Source of the DNA: Himantopus leucocephalus
Taxonomy: Eukaryota; Chordata; Aves; Charadriiformes; Recurvirostridae
Length of the DNA stretch: 64,000 nt
NCBI GenBank assembly: GCA_003993805.1
Contig: RSEF01000020.1
Coordinates: forward strand, 735,420-799,419
Direction: 5' to 3'
The notes beneath the pieces are model-generated. The model did no database searches and was not told where the DNA came from. It saw only the letters and a program-made list of their open reading frames with translations. How positions within the stretch are numbered: the stretch's first letter is position 1; the number at the start of each line of letters is the position of its first letter. Below are positions 40,701 to 53,600 of this stretch, one piece after another. The position numbers and the translations under genes are program-made.

Positions 40701-42119
40701 ATCAGTGCTATAAACGCCCGCCCGCGACAGCCCGCTAAAGGAGAGGTTCTGCCCATCCTCCCAGCCCTGGCTGATGCTCCCCGCCAGTACTCCTGCTGCT
40801 GTGCTGTGCAGCGAATCCAGTCTGGAAACAGATCTGGCTGGAAATGAACCCAACAAATTGTAAATTAATGCTGATTTAGTGTTGCTGTACTGATAGTATA
40901 CAAATGTGTGGATTTAATTAGAATCAATTCAGTTGGATAAGTGCATATTTCTATGCTTGCTGCTGATCGAAAGTATGATCTTACAGGCTCAACTGTTGTC
41001 AAGACTGAAGGCAGTGGAAGTGTAAGTGCACAGACTTGCACTTTTTATTTCAAATTGGCACGAATTTGATGCTGTAGTTAGATAAGTATGGCTTGGCGTA
41101 TGAATCGCACCTAAGTACTAGTTCAATTGATTTTGTGACTGCTCCTTGGATGTTTTCACCACGCTGAGGCAGAAAAACAATCTGACCATGGGTTGCTCTC
41201 TGGAATGTCTTAAAGACAATGAACAAGGAGGGATTTCTAGTGCATTTCTATAAAATAATTGGGATCTAGTATTACTTTTTATTCTATATATGGACTTTAT
41301 TCTAATTCATTAGGAACAATTGCATCATAAATATTTCAAAAACACGTAACTGGAAATTCACAAATTATGGTGGAACTCTGCTTTTCTGTGCTGCCAGGTC
41401 AGGTGCTGCATGGTTTGTCTCTGCCATGGCTGGAGAATTCGTTTAACAGTGTTGGGAGTGTCAAGCAAGCACACGCTCATCAGTTGATAAAGAGGTGTTT
41501 TTAGCCACTGTACAGTATTCTACCTTTGCTGGTTTGTTCATGCGGTTCATTCTGACATAGTTTTCATCAAAGAAATGTCCTTGTTACAAATTCAACTTCT
41601 TTTCTCCTTCAGTTTGGATGAAAAGGTTACTAAATGCGTTACTTTTGGTCCTCAGGAAAGCTAGGGAAGACTTTTTTCGTCCTTTTACAATGCAATTGAG
41701 ATTTATCCATGGGTGACAGAGAGAAAGGCACAGGGCTTGGTGAAAATCTGCACATAGATTAGCTCAGCCACAGAACAAAATTATACTTCCCTGACATTTT
41801 TAAGATAAATAGTTAATTGGAAACAGTCATTATGTTAAAAAAAAGGTCAGTAAGAGAGCTCCTACACCTAAATGTTTTTGATTGCTTCTAGCAGTAAATG
41901 GATGGAACATCCAGCACGTATTCCATCCAGTTTATGTTTGGCTAATGAACCAAATCATATGCCAGATCACCTGGCAGTGAGTGGCGTCTCAGTTCTGTTC
42001 CTGCAAAGGTGAGCACGGTTGTGCTGCTGTGAGTCCTTGGTGCGTGGGGAGTCTGGGAATACCTTGGAGCTGAACTGTGGGGCCGCAGGTCTGCTGGCTT
42101 CTTCCGGTTCACAGCAATA
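40701..42119 (+). other. NDRG3 intron 1, nothing recognised
   Basis: A/T-rich intronic sequence with no exon, RNA gene or repeat that I can support. Confidence 0.5.
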
Positions 42120-42470
42120 TCCTTGCTGAAAATCTCATGAAGTTCAACAAGACCAAGGGCAAGGTCCTGCACGTGCGTTGGGGCAATCCCAAGCACAAAC
42201 ACAGACTGCGCAGAGAATGGATTGAGAACAGCCCTGAGAAGAACGTGGGGGTGTTGGTTGATGAGAAGCTCAACATGAGCCGGCAGTGTGCGCTGGCAAC
42301 CCAGAAAGCCACCCGCACCCTGGGCTGCATCCCCAGCAGCGTGGCCAGCAGGGCGAGGGAGGGGATTCTGCCCCTCCGCTCCGGGGAGACCCCCCTGCAA
42401 TGCTGCCTCCAGCTCGGGGGCCTGTTGGACCAGGGCCAGAGGAGGCCATGGAGATGCTGTCGGCATTTCT
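42120..42470 (+). mobile_element. CR1 LINE internal fragment, plus strand
   Basis: The open frame (KFNKTKGKVLHVRWGNPKHK, then EKNVGVLVDEKLNMSRQCAL and QKATRTLGCIPSSV) is the conserved C-terminal region of the CR1 ORF2 reverse transcriptase. The copy is truncated at both ends and breaks off after the 'LQLGGLLDQGQRRPWRC' stretch, where an internal deletion relative to full elements is apparent. Confidence 0.93.
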
Positions 42471-44122
42471 CCTGGTTTCTACACCCAAAAGGGTTATTTA
42501 TGTGAAATTGCTGAGCCTGATGCTTGCAGCTGGAGAATGCTCCTTAAAAAAGGAGCTACTGGGGCTTGAAGTGGAGTTGATTTCGTTGTCCTTTAGCTCA
42601 GGTTATTCACTGTATTTGCATATATGATTGTCTGGATGCATCGCACGTGGTAAGAGGATAGGTGTCCAGGCTGCTTTGTGCAAGTAATCACTGACTAATT
42701 TTTCTAGGGATGTGCTCTAACGGAGGGAGTAGTCTCAGACGTGTGTGATTTTTGCTCAGAGGTGTTATTTGCCTTAAGAGGATTGACTTTACTGCAGCAC
42801 TCCCTGTCCCTCAGCCAGCCTGTGTTCCAGGTTTCCACCCCAAACCTTTGAGGAAGTCAGAGACCTTTGCTGACGTGATTTCCCTGAGGAGTGTCTTGGT
42901 ACTTCTGAACTTCTGTGGTGGCACGCTGAAGAGCGTAGGTGGTGGAAGTGCAGGGATAAGAAACACCATATCCCCCCCCCCAAATTACTCTTTTCTGAAA
43001 TAACTATACTTTGGGTGGTGAATGGAAGGTTTTTTAAATTTTTTTATTTTTTAAATAAAGATGAGCTGACTGGGCATGGATGCACGCAAGCCTTTCTGGC
43101 TGCTCTCTGGCCTGAGACAGTCATACCAAGACAGTGATGGAGACTTCTTCCACTCTTCTTACCAAATGCTTTTTGCTGATTTTTTTTTTTTTGTTTCCTG
43201 TTCATGCATGTTGAATATGAGTTGATACATTTTGCGGGATGTGTACTCCCATGTTATCTTCATGAATTCTTTGCAAATGCATAGGAATGCTGGCAGTGAT
43301 TCCCAAATTTTGGATAGCCTGACAGTTGCCATTATAGAGGGTTATTAACTACATAATAGATCCTGTGTGCATATATTTCAGCAGTCCTTTGAAATCTGGG
43401 AAGCAACAGCTTCAGTGCCAGGGCTGTCATGTGTCTACTACAGAAGCTTCACTGGTATAATGAGACCATCAAGCCCTTCTGATAGTGATTCAGCTTACGC
43501 TGTGAGAAATGGCTTTCATTGTTATGCCTGGTAGTAATTGCCTAAATGAAGTGTTTTCAAGGCTAATTCTAGGCCACTATAATTATGTGTATGCTGCCAC
43601 TCTCACCAGTATAAAAATGTCTTTAAAACAATTTGCAGAGCTCACCAGTTGGTTACTCAGGAGGGGGGTCCTGTGCCTGTTCCACATGAATGCATTCCAT
43701 TTTTAGCCGTGTTTTTAGGTGTTAGAAAATGATATTTCCTCACTGATCACAGTTTTTCTTGGCAGTGCAGTGACACCTAAAGACTTCTAAGAAGTCTGTC
43801 ATCCTGCTTTTCTTTATTAACCGTGATAGGCCAAAGGGAGCAGAGTTCCAGGAGGACACTTAAACCAGGACAGTGAAGAACGGATGGGTGTCTGTAAGGC
43901 TGTGAGGTGGAGCAGAAGATGCCTTTGGAAGGGACAGTGAGCTGTGTGCTCCTGTTGCTGGCGGCCGGGCTGCAAACAGCACCCACGGCTCCGCTGCCGG
44001 GCAGTGCTGTTCTGCTGCGCTTCCAGCAGAAATGATGTGCGCAGTGATGCTGCAGCACGGAGGCTGAGCTGCTCTTATCTATCTGGAGAAGCTGTTTTAT
44101 TCTGGAAAAAAAACTTCATCTT
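42471..44122 (+). other. NDRG3 intron 1, nothing recognised
   Basis: Intronic sequence. Poly-T/A-rich tracts at about 43030-43060 and 43180-43192. No supported exon. Confidence 0.5.
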
Positions 44123-44155
44123 CCCCCCCCCCCCCCCNTCCCCCCCCCCCCCCCC
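44123..44155. repeat. Poly-C tract with embedded N
   Basis: A C run interrupted by a single N (44138) and one T. Length is unreliable because the assembly breaks here. The G-rich complement could form a G-quadruplex. Confidence 0.9.
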
Positions 44156-46898
44156 ATTTAAAAAATGTTTTATTGAGGTTGCAAAACACAGAATCACAGA
44201 AGCACGTTAAAATCGTGTTGCACAGGATTTCTCAGGCAGATGAAGGAGGCATTTGCTGAGCATTAGATATTTTTTTTTTGTCAGTAGTAGAAGGATAGTG
44301 GAGGTTTTTCCTTTGGCCTTTCACAAGATAACTGCTTTTTTTCCCCCCTTGATTTCAGTTGCTTCATTCTTCTTTATTAACGAAAGACAGCAGTTTCTTA
44401 ACAATGAAAGCAATAAAACAGCTAGAGAAGCTTGTGCTCTCTTAAAAAAAAAAGAAAAAAGAGAAATTAAGAAATAGAATATAGTTCATTGTGTGGTATA
44501 GTAACCTTTGAACAAATTCCTAGTAGAATTTGAATATGAATTTAAGACTTAATGTAAAGGCAAGAGAAATGCTGTCAGTACTTCATTGTCATAAAATAAG
44601 AACTGTTTGGGCAGAAATATTATTCAGCCTTTTATGGAGGTCTCCAGAATGTAAATCTCTGTACTTTCTCTGATTGGTAGGTAGTAGTTGTTGGGGGGGA
44701 AAAGAGTGAAATGGCTTGAAACGCACGCACCAGAAAGCTTAAAGCGTGACCTAAGCATTAATTGCCTGAACTGAGAGGTGGTGTAAGGTGGGTATCTTGC
44801 TTTTCTGTAGTTTGATTTCTTTGATGTGCTGTATTAATGTTTTCTCAGATCTCTAGCCTTCAAACATCCTTCTGGGCTGTGGATTGATTGTAAACATGGC
44901 ACTTATGCTGCTATTTTTATCGTGTCTCCACATTAAAATGAACTGCTTATGTAGAAGCCATCATCAGTCACCTTGTTGGCCTAAAAATGATTTAAGCAAA
45001 TACAGTCTTAGTATTGTCAAAGCTTTCAATAAGGAAAGGCTCACAGAATTTAAATCCTGATCTTGAAACATTTCCTTTCGCGAAGCCTGAAGTATTTTTA
45101 TCTTACCATAAATCACTAGACTTAAATTTTCTTTTGCACTTTTAAGAGAATCCCAGGTCTTCCCAGCAGCAGTGATTCCAAATTGTTTTTCATAGTCTGG
45201 GGCCTTAGCTTTCAAGACTTGCGCTCACCTTTCCATAAATCAAGGGACTTGTTCTGCGCTCTTGGCCGCTGCGTCCCTGCAGCACGGTTCGAGCATCGGT
45301 GTGAAGGATGGGGAAGGCCAGGCTGCGGGAGCGGAGGTGCTGCGCTCCCGGGGGCTGGTCGGGAGCGCTGGTGCCTCTGAGCTCCTGAATGCAGTTGCGG
45401 CAGGAGGGGGGATCTCCTCCTCTTATCTGGCCAAACAGACAAGGACTGCAGTGATTTCTGTGCAGCTGTTAGAAAGTTCCAGCCTTTTTTTTACTGGCAT
45501 ACCTGTGTACTCATCATTTTTAAGGGATAAGCAGTCACATCTCGCAAGTGATGGCTGCTGCCTCTTCCTCTGAGAACTTGCATTAACACAAATTAGCGAT
45601 CGCCATCAGCCCTGGCCTGTAAGGAGCTTGGTTGAGCAATGCTGTGCTTTCTCTCTCGCGCAGTGGCTAGATGAAGAGCAATTAATTTTATTACTGGTGA
45701 TTGGGTAATAAAAGGTAGATAAAAGCTTTCAATCTGTCTGCAGGGCAGCTGTGATGAGGGGACAGTCGCTGTTTTACTCCAGCCTGGCTGCAGAGTCATT
45801 GCAGGGGAGTTGGCCTCTTTCCCTGTTCTCCCCGATTGCAGCTTAATTTGAAGGTAAACCAAAACATTTAAACTCTACCTGAGGTAAATATTTAACAGGA
45901 GGAATGTATCAGGTGCCAGTGTATCGGGCTGCAATGGAAGTTGGTCCCTTCATTAAACGGAAAGTTAATCAGTGCTGACTCAAAAGATCGCTGGAGAAAC
46001 GGCACCGCTCAATCCCATCATTCGTGGCGTGGTGAAGGAATTATATAGAAAAATTCATTATCCTGTGCTAAGCAGGAAGGCCAGACAGGTGAGTGAAACT
46101 AACCTCTTCTGACTTTACTGCGTTGAATAATATCGATGTAAGAAGCATTACTTGAAGGGCCCAAGAAAACCAAGAGTACAGCCTGAAAATAGATTAGGAT
46201 GAACTACTGAAACTAAGTCAGATCAACACGTTGTTTTGAAAAGAAACAAACACCTGAGCCTGTAATGACTGCCACTGCATCCTTCTTTGATTGACGTTCT
46301 GGAACAAGTAGAGGAGTATCGGACTTCTCCACTGCTGTAGTGGATGGACGCTTTTCTCTTTGCAGCTACCAGGCATAACCTAGGGTAGTTCATACACAAA
46401 TGCAGAAAAGGTGCATAAAAGAGCTAATTTAAAAAAAAAAAAGCAATTACAAATTGAGGTCAACTTGAGGTCAAGGGGGAAGAATATAAGCAGTTTAGAT
46501 TTTTAACAAAATTCCCAATTCTGGGAGTGGTGGGCGAATCAGGGCATTATGCAGAAGGTTCCCTGCACATTGTGAAGGCATGTGGCAGTATTAAGGCACA
46601 TTTCTAAAGAGAAACTCTGATACATCTCCCTGAGGAAGCATGAAAAATGGTCCTGTACAGCCATAAAATCTTAGACGTAATCTACACTGGTGCTCATTAT
46701 CAACATAATTATTCTATCAAATTCGAGTATGAGAGGACTAGAAAAGAGAGAGAAAGGTGACAATAGAGAGCAAAGATGTGGAATGAGAAGAACGAGGAGG
46801 AGACATTAGACGGTTTAGGACTTTGCGCCTTGGAAAGGAGCCACTTGGAGGACAAAAGAAAGTAATAAAGCTTTATGGAAGCATGACTGGCACAGAAG
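44156..46898 (+). other. NDRG3 intron 1, nothing firmly recognised
   Basis: Intronic sequence. A small exon-like segment, open in one frame (THR-ALA-PRO… to …SRKARQ) and ending in a good donor CAGACAG|GTGAGT at 46088-46089, lies at about 46003-46088. Its acceptor is poor (no pyrimidine tract), so I do not call it an exon. Confidence 0.45.
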
Positions 46899-46966
46899 GT
46901 GAGTAAAGAATAACTGGCATTTCTGAGAGGGTGAGTAAAGAATAACTGGCATTTCTGAGAGGGTGA
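46899..46966. repeat. 32-bp tandem repeat, about 2.1 copies
   Basis: The unit gtgagtaaagaataactggc + atttctgagagg occurs at 46899-46930 and identically at 46931-46962, then begins again with gtgag. A small recent tandem duplication. Confidence 0.9.
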
Positions 46967-47329
46967 GGACTGTTGGGACATCCAGTAAAAATCTGCCTGT
47001 AAATTGGACAGACGGAAGATTTATTTTACACGGTGTTTTCACAATGTTAGCCGTCACCAGAGAATGATGCAGAGACCAAAAGAAAAATAAATGGAAGAAA
47101 GGTGACAATGTATGTTTGTTGATTAAAAAATAAATTATTTATGATAGTAAATAGAAGAGTTAACTTTGGAGGAAACACGGAAAAATCCTGTGGCGCTGAG
47201 GGTTTTAAATTCGGTGCAGTGAAGCAATGCACCTGGAGAACAGCCCCCACTGTATGTATACAGCGACGAGCTCTGAATTGGCTTTCCAGTCGTAGATGAA
47301 ACTTGGGGGCTATAATAGGCAGTTCTATC

Positions 47330-47830
47330 AGAATATTATGTCAGTGTTTGGAAAAGCAAACTGAAGGTTAGATGCTTGCGGAAAAATAATAGTGATCAAA
47401 CTAAGAAACATACTGCTGTGTAAAGCCATAGCGCACCCGTGTTGTGAATGCTGCATGAGTACTGGTCTCATCGCTCTTAAAGACCCAGTGAAACTGGGAG
47501 AGATCCTGAAAAGGTTGACAAGAATGATCAAAGGTGTGAAATGAGTTCCTTGTGAAGAATGATAACTAGATCAAAACTCTTCGGGCTCAGAAAGGTATCT
47601 TTGAAGAGGATATGATGGAGCATATAAAGTCATAGCAGCATGGAGTGTATACGAACCCATTATGTACTGTCTCTTCCGATAAAAGCACCAAGACCACCAA
47701 ATGAAAGTAGCGGGTGGCAGGCTCAAAACAAAGTGAGATATTTATAAATTGGAAGCAGGACCTCCTCCTTTCTCTGTGGCATTGAGGTTTTAATCTGTTG
47801 GAACAATTCCCTGGATTTAGGCTGATTTAT
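47330..47830 (+). mobile_element. Ancient CR1-type LINE 3' region, plus strand
   Basis: Degenerate but ordered landmarks of the older CR1 3' region: 'tgaatgctgcatgagtactg', 'ctggtctcatcgctcttaaa', 'gaaaaggttgacaagaatga', 'atatgatggagcatataaag' and 'gtggcaggctcaaaacaaa'. Heavily mutated. Boundaries are approximate. Confidence 0.7.
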
Positions 47831-50499
47831 TCTGCAGTTAACACTTCATCAGAATGCTGTTCACAGGGCTTTGAAAGCTTAGCTCTAGAGCTCTGTTCAT
47901 AAGGGAAATCTTTTCGCATGTTGGAGTAGGGATATGAGGCCTGGCACGCTGAAACAGCCCCTCTGATCTTTTTTCATTGGGCAAAATCAGTGCCGCTTCT
48001 CAACAAAGTGTTTTGGTGGAGGTACCCAGTAAAGTCAAATACAGATCAGGTACGGATCGCAACGTGTAGCCTGGCCTTGTGGCTGGTATTTTGGGGTTGT
48101 TATTGGTGTGTTAAAACTTCTGTGACAGCAAGAGCTAATGTATCCTCTTGGTCTGACAGTAAGTTGGGATGGTGGCGTATTCTTACAGTTGTGGTAGGTA
48201 GTTCCAGCTTCAGCTACTGCAGAAATAATACAAGAATAAAATACCAACCGGTGGCAGTGGTGTTATTTTGGGATTGCTCCATAGGATTTTGAAAAGTACG
48301 GACTGAAGGAGAAGGTTTTGGATTCACGGAAACTGGACGTGGTTCCAATGTGCAAGTGCTATTTATTTGTGGTTTATTACCTGTGGCTTGTTGTCATCAC
48401 ATATTCATTGACAAAATTAATTTCTTGCCATTTTAGGTGCATTCAAAGCATATTGCTAAACATTTATTTACTTAATTGTAAGAAGAGATGTCACTTACTT
48501 AAACTCATAGACTGCTCAGGTGAATTGTGCTTTGCGTTGTATTTCAGTTTAACATCTGCTTCTGACCCAGAGAAGGGCTTCTGGTCACAAAAGCTTGTCA
48601 TTATCTCCAGCTAGTTAAATAAAAGATATTACCTTAACCTGCAAATCTTTGAGATATTCAAAGGTTGAAAGAGTGGGGAGAGGAGCGGTGGGGTCTGCGG
48701 TGTAGCCGAGGTACAGTGCCCCTCCGCTGTACCCGCTGTAGGGTGTGCTGAGCTGCGGCGCGAGCACGCGGCCTCGGGGACCTTGCTCCCTGGGAGAAGC
48801 TGATGTCTGCCTGGGGACACCTCGCTTCTGAGCAGGGAACGGCCGTGCCTGAGCCTGAACTAGGCTCTTGAGATGGTGCGGGAGTATTCTGTGGTAAGGT
48901 GGATTATTATCATTTTGCTTTTAAAGCATTACGTATGATCCAGAGTAATTGGATTACTGGGACTTAACAGATAACTAATTGTGTTATGCTCTGTGGGTGC
49001 TCCTAGACCTCTCCACCGGTCAGCTAAAACTCATTACCTTAAATTGCTGTGGAGGAGGCTCAAAAGAGAATCTGCGCTTTGGTTCCACGATGGTGGCTTA
49101 AACTAATATGATATTCTTTACAATTGGGTTTGGCACCTGTTAGTACCACAATTCACCTGACTAATACTCTCTTAATTTCATCATATGGTATGACTACCCT
49201 TCTTCAGAACGTTTTAAATCTCTTTTGAGGGTTTCTTTAGAATTTATGGCTGTAACATTGCAATACTGGACACGGAGTAGGTAGGTATATCTGCTGTTTT
49301 CCAAAAGGATAAGGCAATGCAGCTTGGAGAGGGAGGGGAACAAAGTAATTTTGGAGTGAATAAAATCAATCCAGAACTAACTAGGGTTCTCATTTAATTT
49401 CGGAGATGACTGTATCAGCAGTGACTTTAAACTAAATTCTGCTTAAAGGTTAATATGGGAGAAACGGGCATGTAATGTTACAGGGAGGAAATACTGAAAC
49501 TGGGTAAAAATATTTGATGATTTGTCTCCAGGTGAGTGTTGGCAAGCTAGCCTGTCTGTAGAGAAGGTCTCAACAGGCTTTCGTAGGGTCAGGGCCAGTG
49601 TTCTAATGCGTGCTCTTTGCTAAGGGCCTTGCATTGGGAAGGTCCTTCTCTGGACAACACACACTCTCTTCTGGCAAGTTGTGGCTGCTCAGAGCTGTTG
49701 AAATGGGATGTCGGAAAGAGTTAGTCTTTGCTTTAGCCTCCAGAGTGTGTTACTTTACATTGAATACTGGGTTTTGGTTTTGTCATATTGGGATGAAAGA
49801 GTATTCCGTGTATGATCAGTAAAGGTGTTCATAATTTTTGTGACTGTCCGGGAAGGAGAGAGGCACCAAACAAGATTTCACGGGTAAGCCTGTCTTACCA
49901 GTTTTTCTGCAGCACAAAGCCTGCGAATAAATAACCTCTGCATTCAGAAAGAACAACAGCATTTCAGTGCGCTGGGGAAGAAGCTGCTACAGGACCTGAG
50001 AAAGACTGACACTTGTCTGAAAAAGCAAAGAGGGAGCCTCACTAGGTGCTGTTCGCTCAGCATTTGCTCTTGAACTGTATCAGACCAGATCTTGCACTAC
50101 ACAAACCCTGTGCAGTCCTTCATGTATTCTTATTCTGGAAAGCATTGAATATTTTTCAGGGCAGGGATCAGTTTAATATTAAACCTGTTATTTTGACATA
50201 TTAACATCTGCCCTGAAAAATCTACCAGGAGATGAATTTCTGATTCATCTATGCCTTTAATGTGTAGTATTTGACTTGATTCCTTATTCATTATTAAACA
50301 GTTTTAGAAAGGGAATTTTTAAATAGTGCTGATGTGTGGCTGTAACAGTCACTACTTTTGGATTTTCTTTTTTCTTTTTATTCTGATCTGTGATATTTTC
50401 AGGTTAAAAATCTCATTGTTTATACATCTGCCTTGCACTTGCAGCAAGGGAAATTCCCACTGGATAAAAGGAAACAATTTTTGCGATGAGGGTGGTGTG
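47831..50499 (+). other. NDRG3 intron 1, nothing recognised
   Basis: Intronic sequence without a supported exon, RNA gene or repeat. Confidence 0.5.
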
Positions 50500-50648
50500 T
50501 AATGCTGGAATCTACATCCTTAGAGATTTTCCAATCTGTAAGGCCCTGAGCAACTGGATCCACCTTTGAAATTACTCCTGCTTCAAGTAGGAGGTTGTGC
50601 TAGATGACCTCCAGAGATCCCTTCCAGCCTACCTTGTTCTGTGATTGC
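50500..50648 (+). mobile_element. Old CR1 LINE 3' end, plus strand
   Basis: Ends with 'gttgtgctagatgacctcca', 'gagatcccttccagcctacc' and 'ttgttctgtgatt', the standard CR1 3' terminus, preceded by about 100 bases of diverged tail. 5'-truncated. Confidence 0.85.
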
Positions 50649-53600
50649 ATTCAAATCCCATAAACGGAAACCTTGCAATGTCTCTGTTGTGCAGTCTTCA
50701 CCTGCAGAAGACGCTGTGAACAGACTTCTGAGAAACTTCCTCCTGGTACCTCCTACTTGGGGAATTAGTTTTAGACTTTGGTGTAGTCAGCTTTATCCTT
50801 TACTGTCGCCTTGGTGTGGTATGTCCTCCTTGTCTCATGCTGGTTTGTAGGGGATGAAGTCAGGAATTAATCTGTTGTAACCAAGTCTTTGTAAACGTGA
50901 GGGGAGATAAACATGAAACCCATGTGATGGTTCAGCTTCATTCAGAACCTGGAGTTTTAAAACTACATCACTTGCATTGAGATCTTCAGCTGCTTTTGAG
51001 AGAAATAAAATCTTCATGTTTTAACATCTTGAGGGCTTTGTTCACAACAACTACATGTCCCAGTTGAAGTGTCTGTGGCATCATGGATTTCTTTCCTGCC
51101 TAAAATTCCATCGGGGCTTGGATCTGGAGGGACAAGATCTCACCAGGGCAGGAAGCACCTTCAAGAGAATGTGTCTGTCAGACTTTGGCAGATCTCAGGC
51201 ACTAATGGCCAGGGCCGTTGAAGGAAGATCTAAACTCGCAAGCATCCAGAGCCAAGAACAGTCACTGGCATCTGTGGAGAGCAAACTGGGTTTGGGTGCA
51301 CATGGGACCCAGTAACTGGGCCAGAGATTCCTCCTTAGGCCTTATCTGACAAACATAAAATTTGGGAAGGCATATTTGGTACAGAGTGCCATCCTCCTTT
51401 GGCCTCCAGCTGCTTTCAGAAAGGCATTCCAAACTTGACGGAAAACATCACTTCCCTTCTGAAGATATTTTGGGTATCTACTTTATATGTGGTTTTATAA
51501 TGGACTTCAAACAGAAGTCATTCTTATGATTAGCGATTTGAAATCAGTTACTGATGGCCAGGAATCAGACCCTAGAGATTTCCTTGAGGCTGTGCTGAGA
51601 TTATTAAATGCCGCTCTGGGGGTCTGTCAAGGGTGACGAATTACTCGAGCAGCCACGAGTGGCAACAATCAACAGAGCTCAGGCTCATCATCAGAAGGAG
51701 CTCCTTTTTTGATTTTTGGGTAAAATGCCACTTGGTCATAAGAGCTTATGAAGCAGCAGCGGTTGGCTCCCCCGTGCCCCCTCCTACGCTCATCTGGGAC
51801 CCGGGCTGCTCTGAGCTGCGCAGCCGCGTCAGGCAGGGGCGTCTGACATAGCCTCTGAGCCCTTCTGCTGCTGAAAACTCAGGGACAAGTGATGTCATTC
51901 CTCAAATAGTTAATGTGTTTTGCAGGAAAATAATTTGTCTTTGTTCTTTCTTGTCTGGCCAACACCAAAGAAACCCACACGAACACATTATTTCTAAGCA
52001 GCTGCCACCCAGATTCAAGCATTCTGTTTATCCTCAGACTTGCAGAATTTAGCCAAAGGTCGGCATACCTGATGATATTCCAGGCCTGGTGTAGCATGAT
52101 TCTGCTCCTGGGCAGAGGATTTAAATAATTTATGTCATTGATGGATGGGGTTTACAGGCAAGGGAAGGAGGGCAGGCATCTGTTTTGGGGCTTTTGGCCT
52201 CTTTTTGGTACAGCTGATGGTGAAATACATCTCTCTCACCTCTGCGTTTCACCACGAGGTGACTTAATCTGGTGACAGGGAGGGACTCGGCTGTCTAAAA
52301 CCTGCCACTTTGCTGTATATGGTTGGGGGGTTACAGGGTGGTGGCTCCCTGCTCAGGTGATGAATTTCACAATTGAAGAGTAACAGGACAAATCCAGGCG
52401 CAGTCAAAACCAGTTTGGTGCTGGTGCACAGGCAATTCTGTCGTTTCCTCGTGGGCTGAGCGCCCTGGGCTGTGCTAAGCAGCTTCTCTGCTACTTGCTT
52501 GTTTCAGTGTGCAGAGAAATGCGTGGGAAGGGCTTCATGTAAAGTGTGTTAGATAAAGACGGACGTAAGAGGGACGCCGTTTGACCTGCCCAGCGGTGCG
52601 TCTGGTCATCCCATTCTCCAGCGTGGCAGTGGGAGAGCTGTTCAGGGAGAGGCTGTGAGCTGGGCAGCTTTTTGCTGCTTTCCCCCGTTGCTCTCCCGGG
52701 GTCCACAAAAGTTGGGCCGTGGATACTGGAAGATATTTTATCCACCCCCCACCCCCCCCTAGTGTCTGTTTATGGGCCTGTTCTCCTGAATGTATCAAAC
52801 CATTGTTTTTGAGTCTCCTGAAATTATTTACCTCCAAAACCTTGAATATTTGATCTCTATTAATAGTTCTCCTTAGTGGGGGTCGTATCCCCCTCTCGTT
52901 TCTCCTCACTCCCATCATCACACTGGCTCCGTTGCTCCTGTGGTCACAGGGTGAGCTGCTTCAACTCACTAAAATGGCAGAAAGCAAACCTCTGCCTTAG
53001 GAAAAGCATCCATCACCCCCAAGTTTTACAACTACAGCAGGAATAAAAATGTGGTTTTAAATTAAGCTCTTCAATGAGTTTTAACTTGCAAACACTTTCA
53101 CACGTACTGAACCACCTGATGTTTCTGTGGATGTCCTTAACTCCACGGAACGTGCTGGGGTGGGATTTCCCTGGCAGCTTTGGAAGTGATGGCTGATGCC
53201 GTGTACTCGCTGGTGCCGTCGATGGCTCTGACACCCCGCAGTGCCCCTTGTACATCGTGGTGGTCGGGTATCTCACCCACGCTGCCTTCCTGGTCGTGAC
53301 GTGTTTGAGTTAGCAAGTAAACACGTAACACAAACTATCAGTTTGAGCATCCTTTGCCAAGGGACCATTCTAATTCTTTCTTTCTTTTAGGCCTTTTAGC
53401 TTCCCACTTGCACTTGGTTTGCCGTGCTTTATGGGATTTCCTGTTTTCCTCATCTGCACAAAATTTCCACTTCTTTTAAATTCCAGCCGTTCCCAGGACA
53501 GCCTCCTTAAACTTGCTGTTGAGTCATGCAGGGTTTGTGTATAAGGTGGCTCTGTCTTTATGCTTGCGTAGTGGCACACAGGCTACCTGGGCTTCCCACA

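Noticed and set aside
42077..42505. 142-codon plus-strand ORF as a host gene
   Set aside because: Its sequence is the CR1 ORF2 C-terminal region; annotated as a mobile element.
46003..46088. Plus-strand exon ending in CAGACAG|GTGAGT
   Set aside because: Good donor and one open frame, but no pyrimidine tract before any usable acceptor AG and no recognisable peptide.
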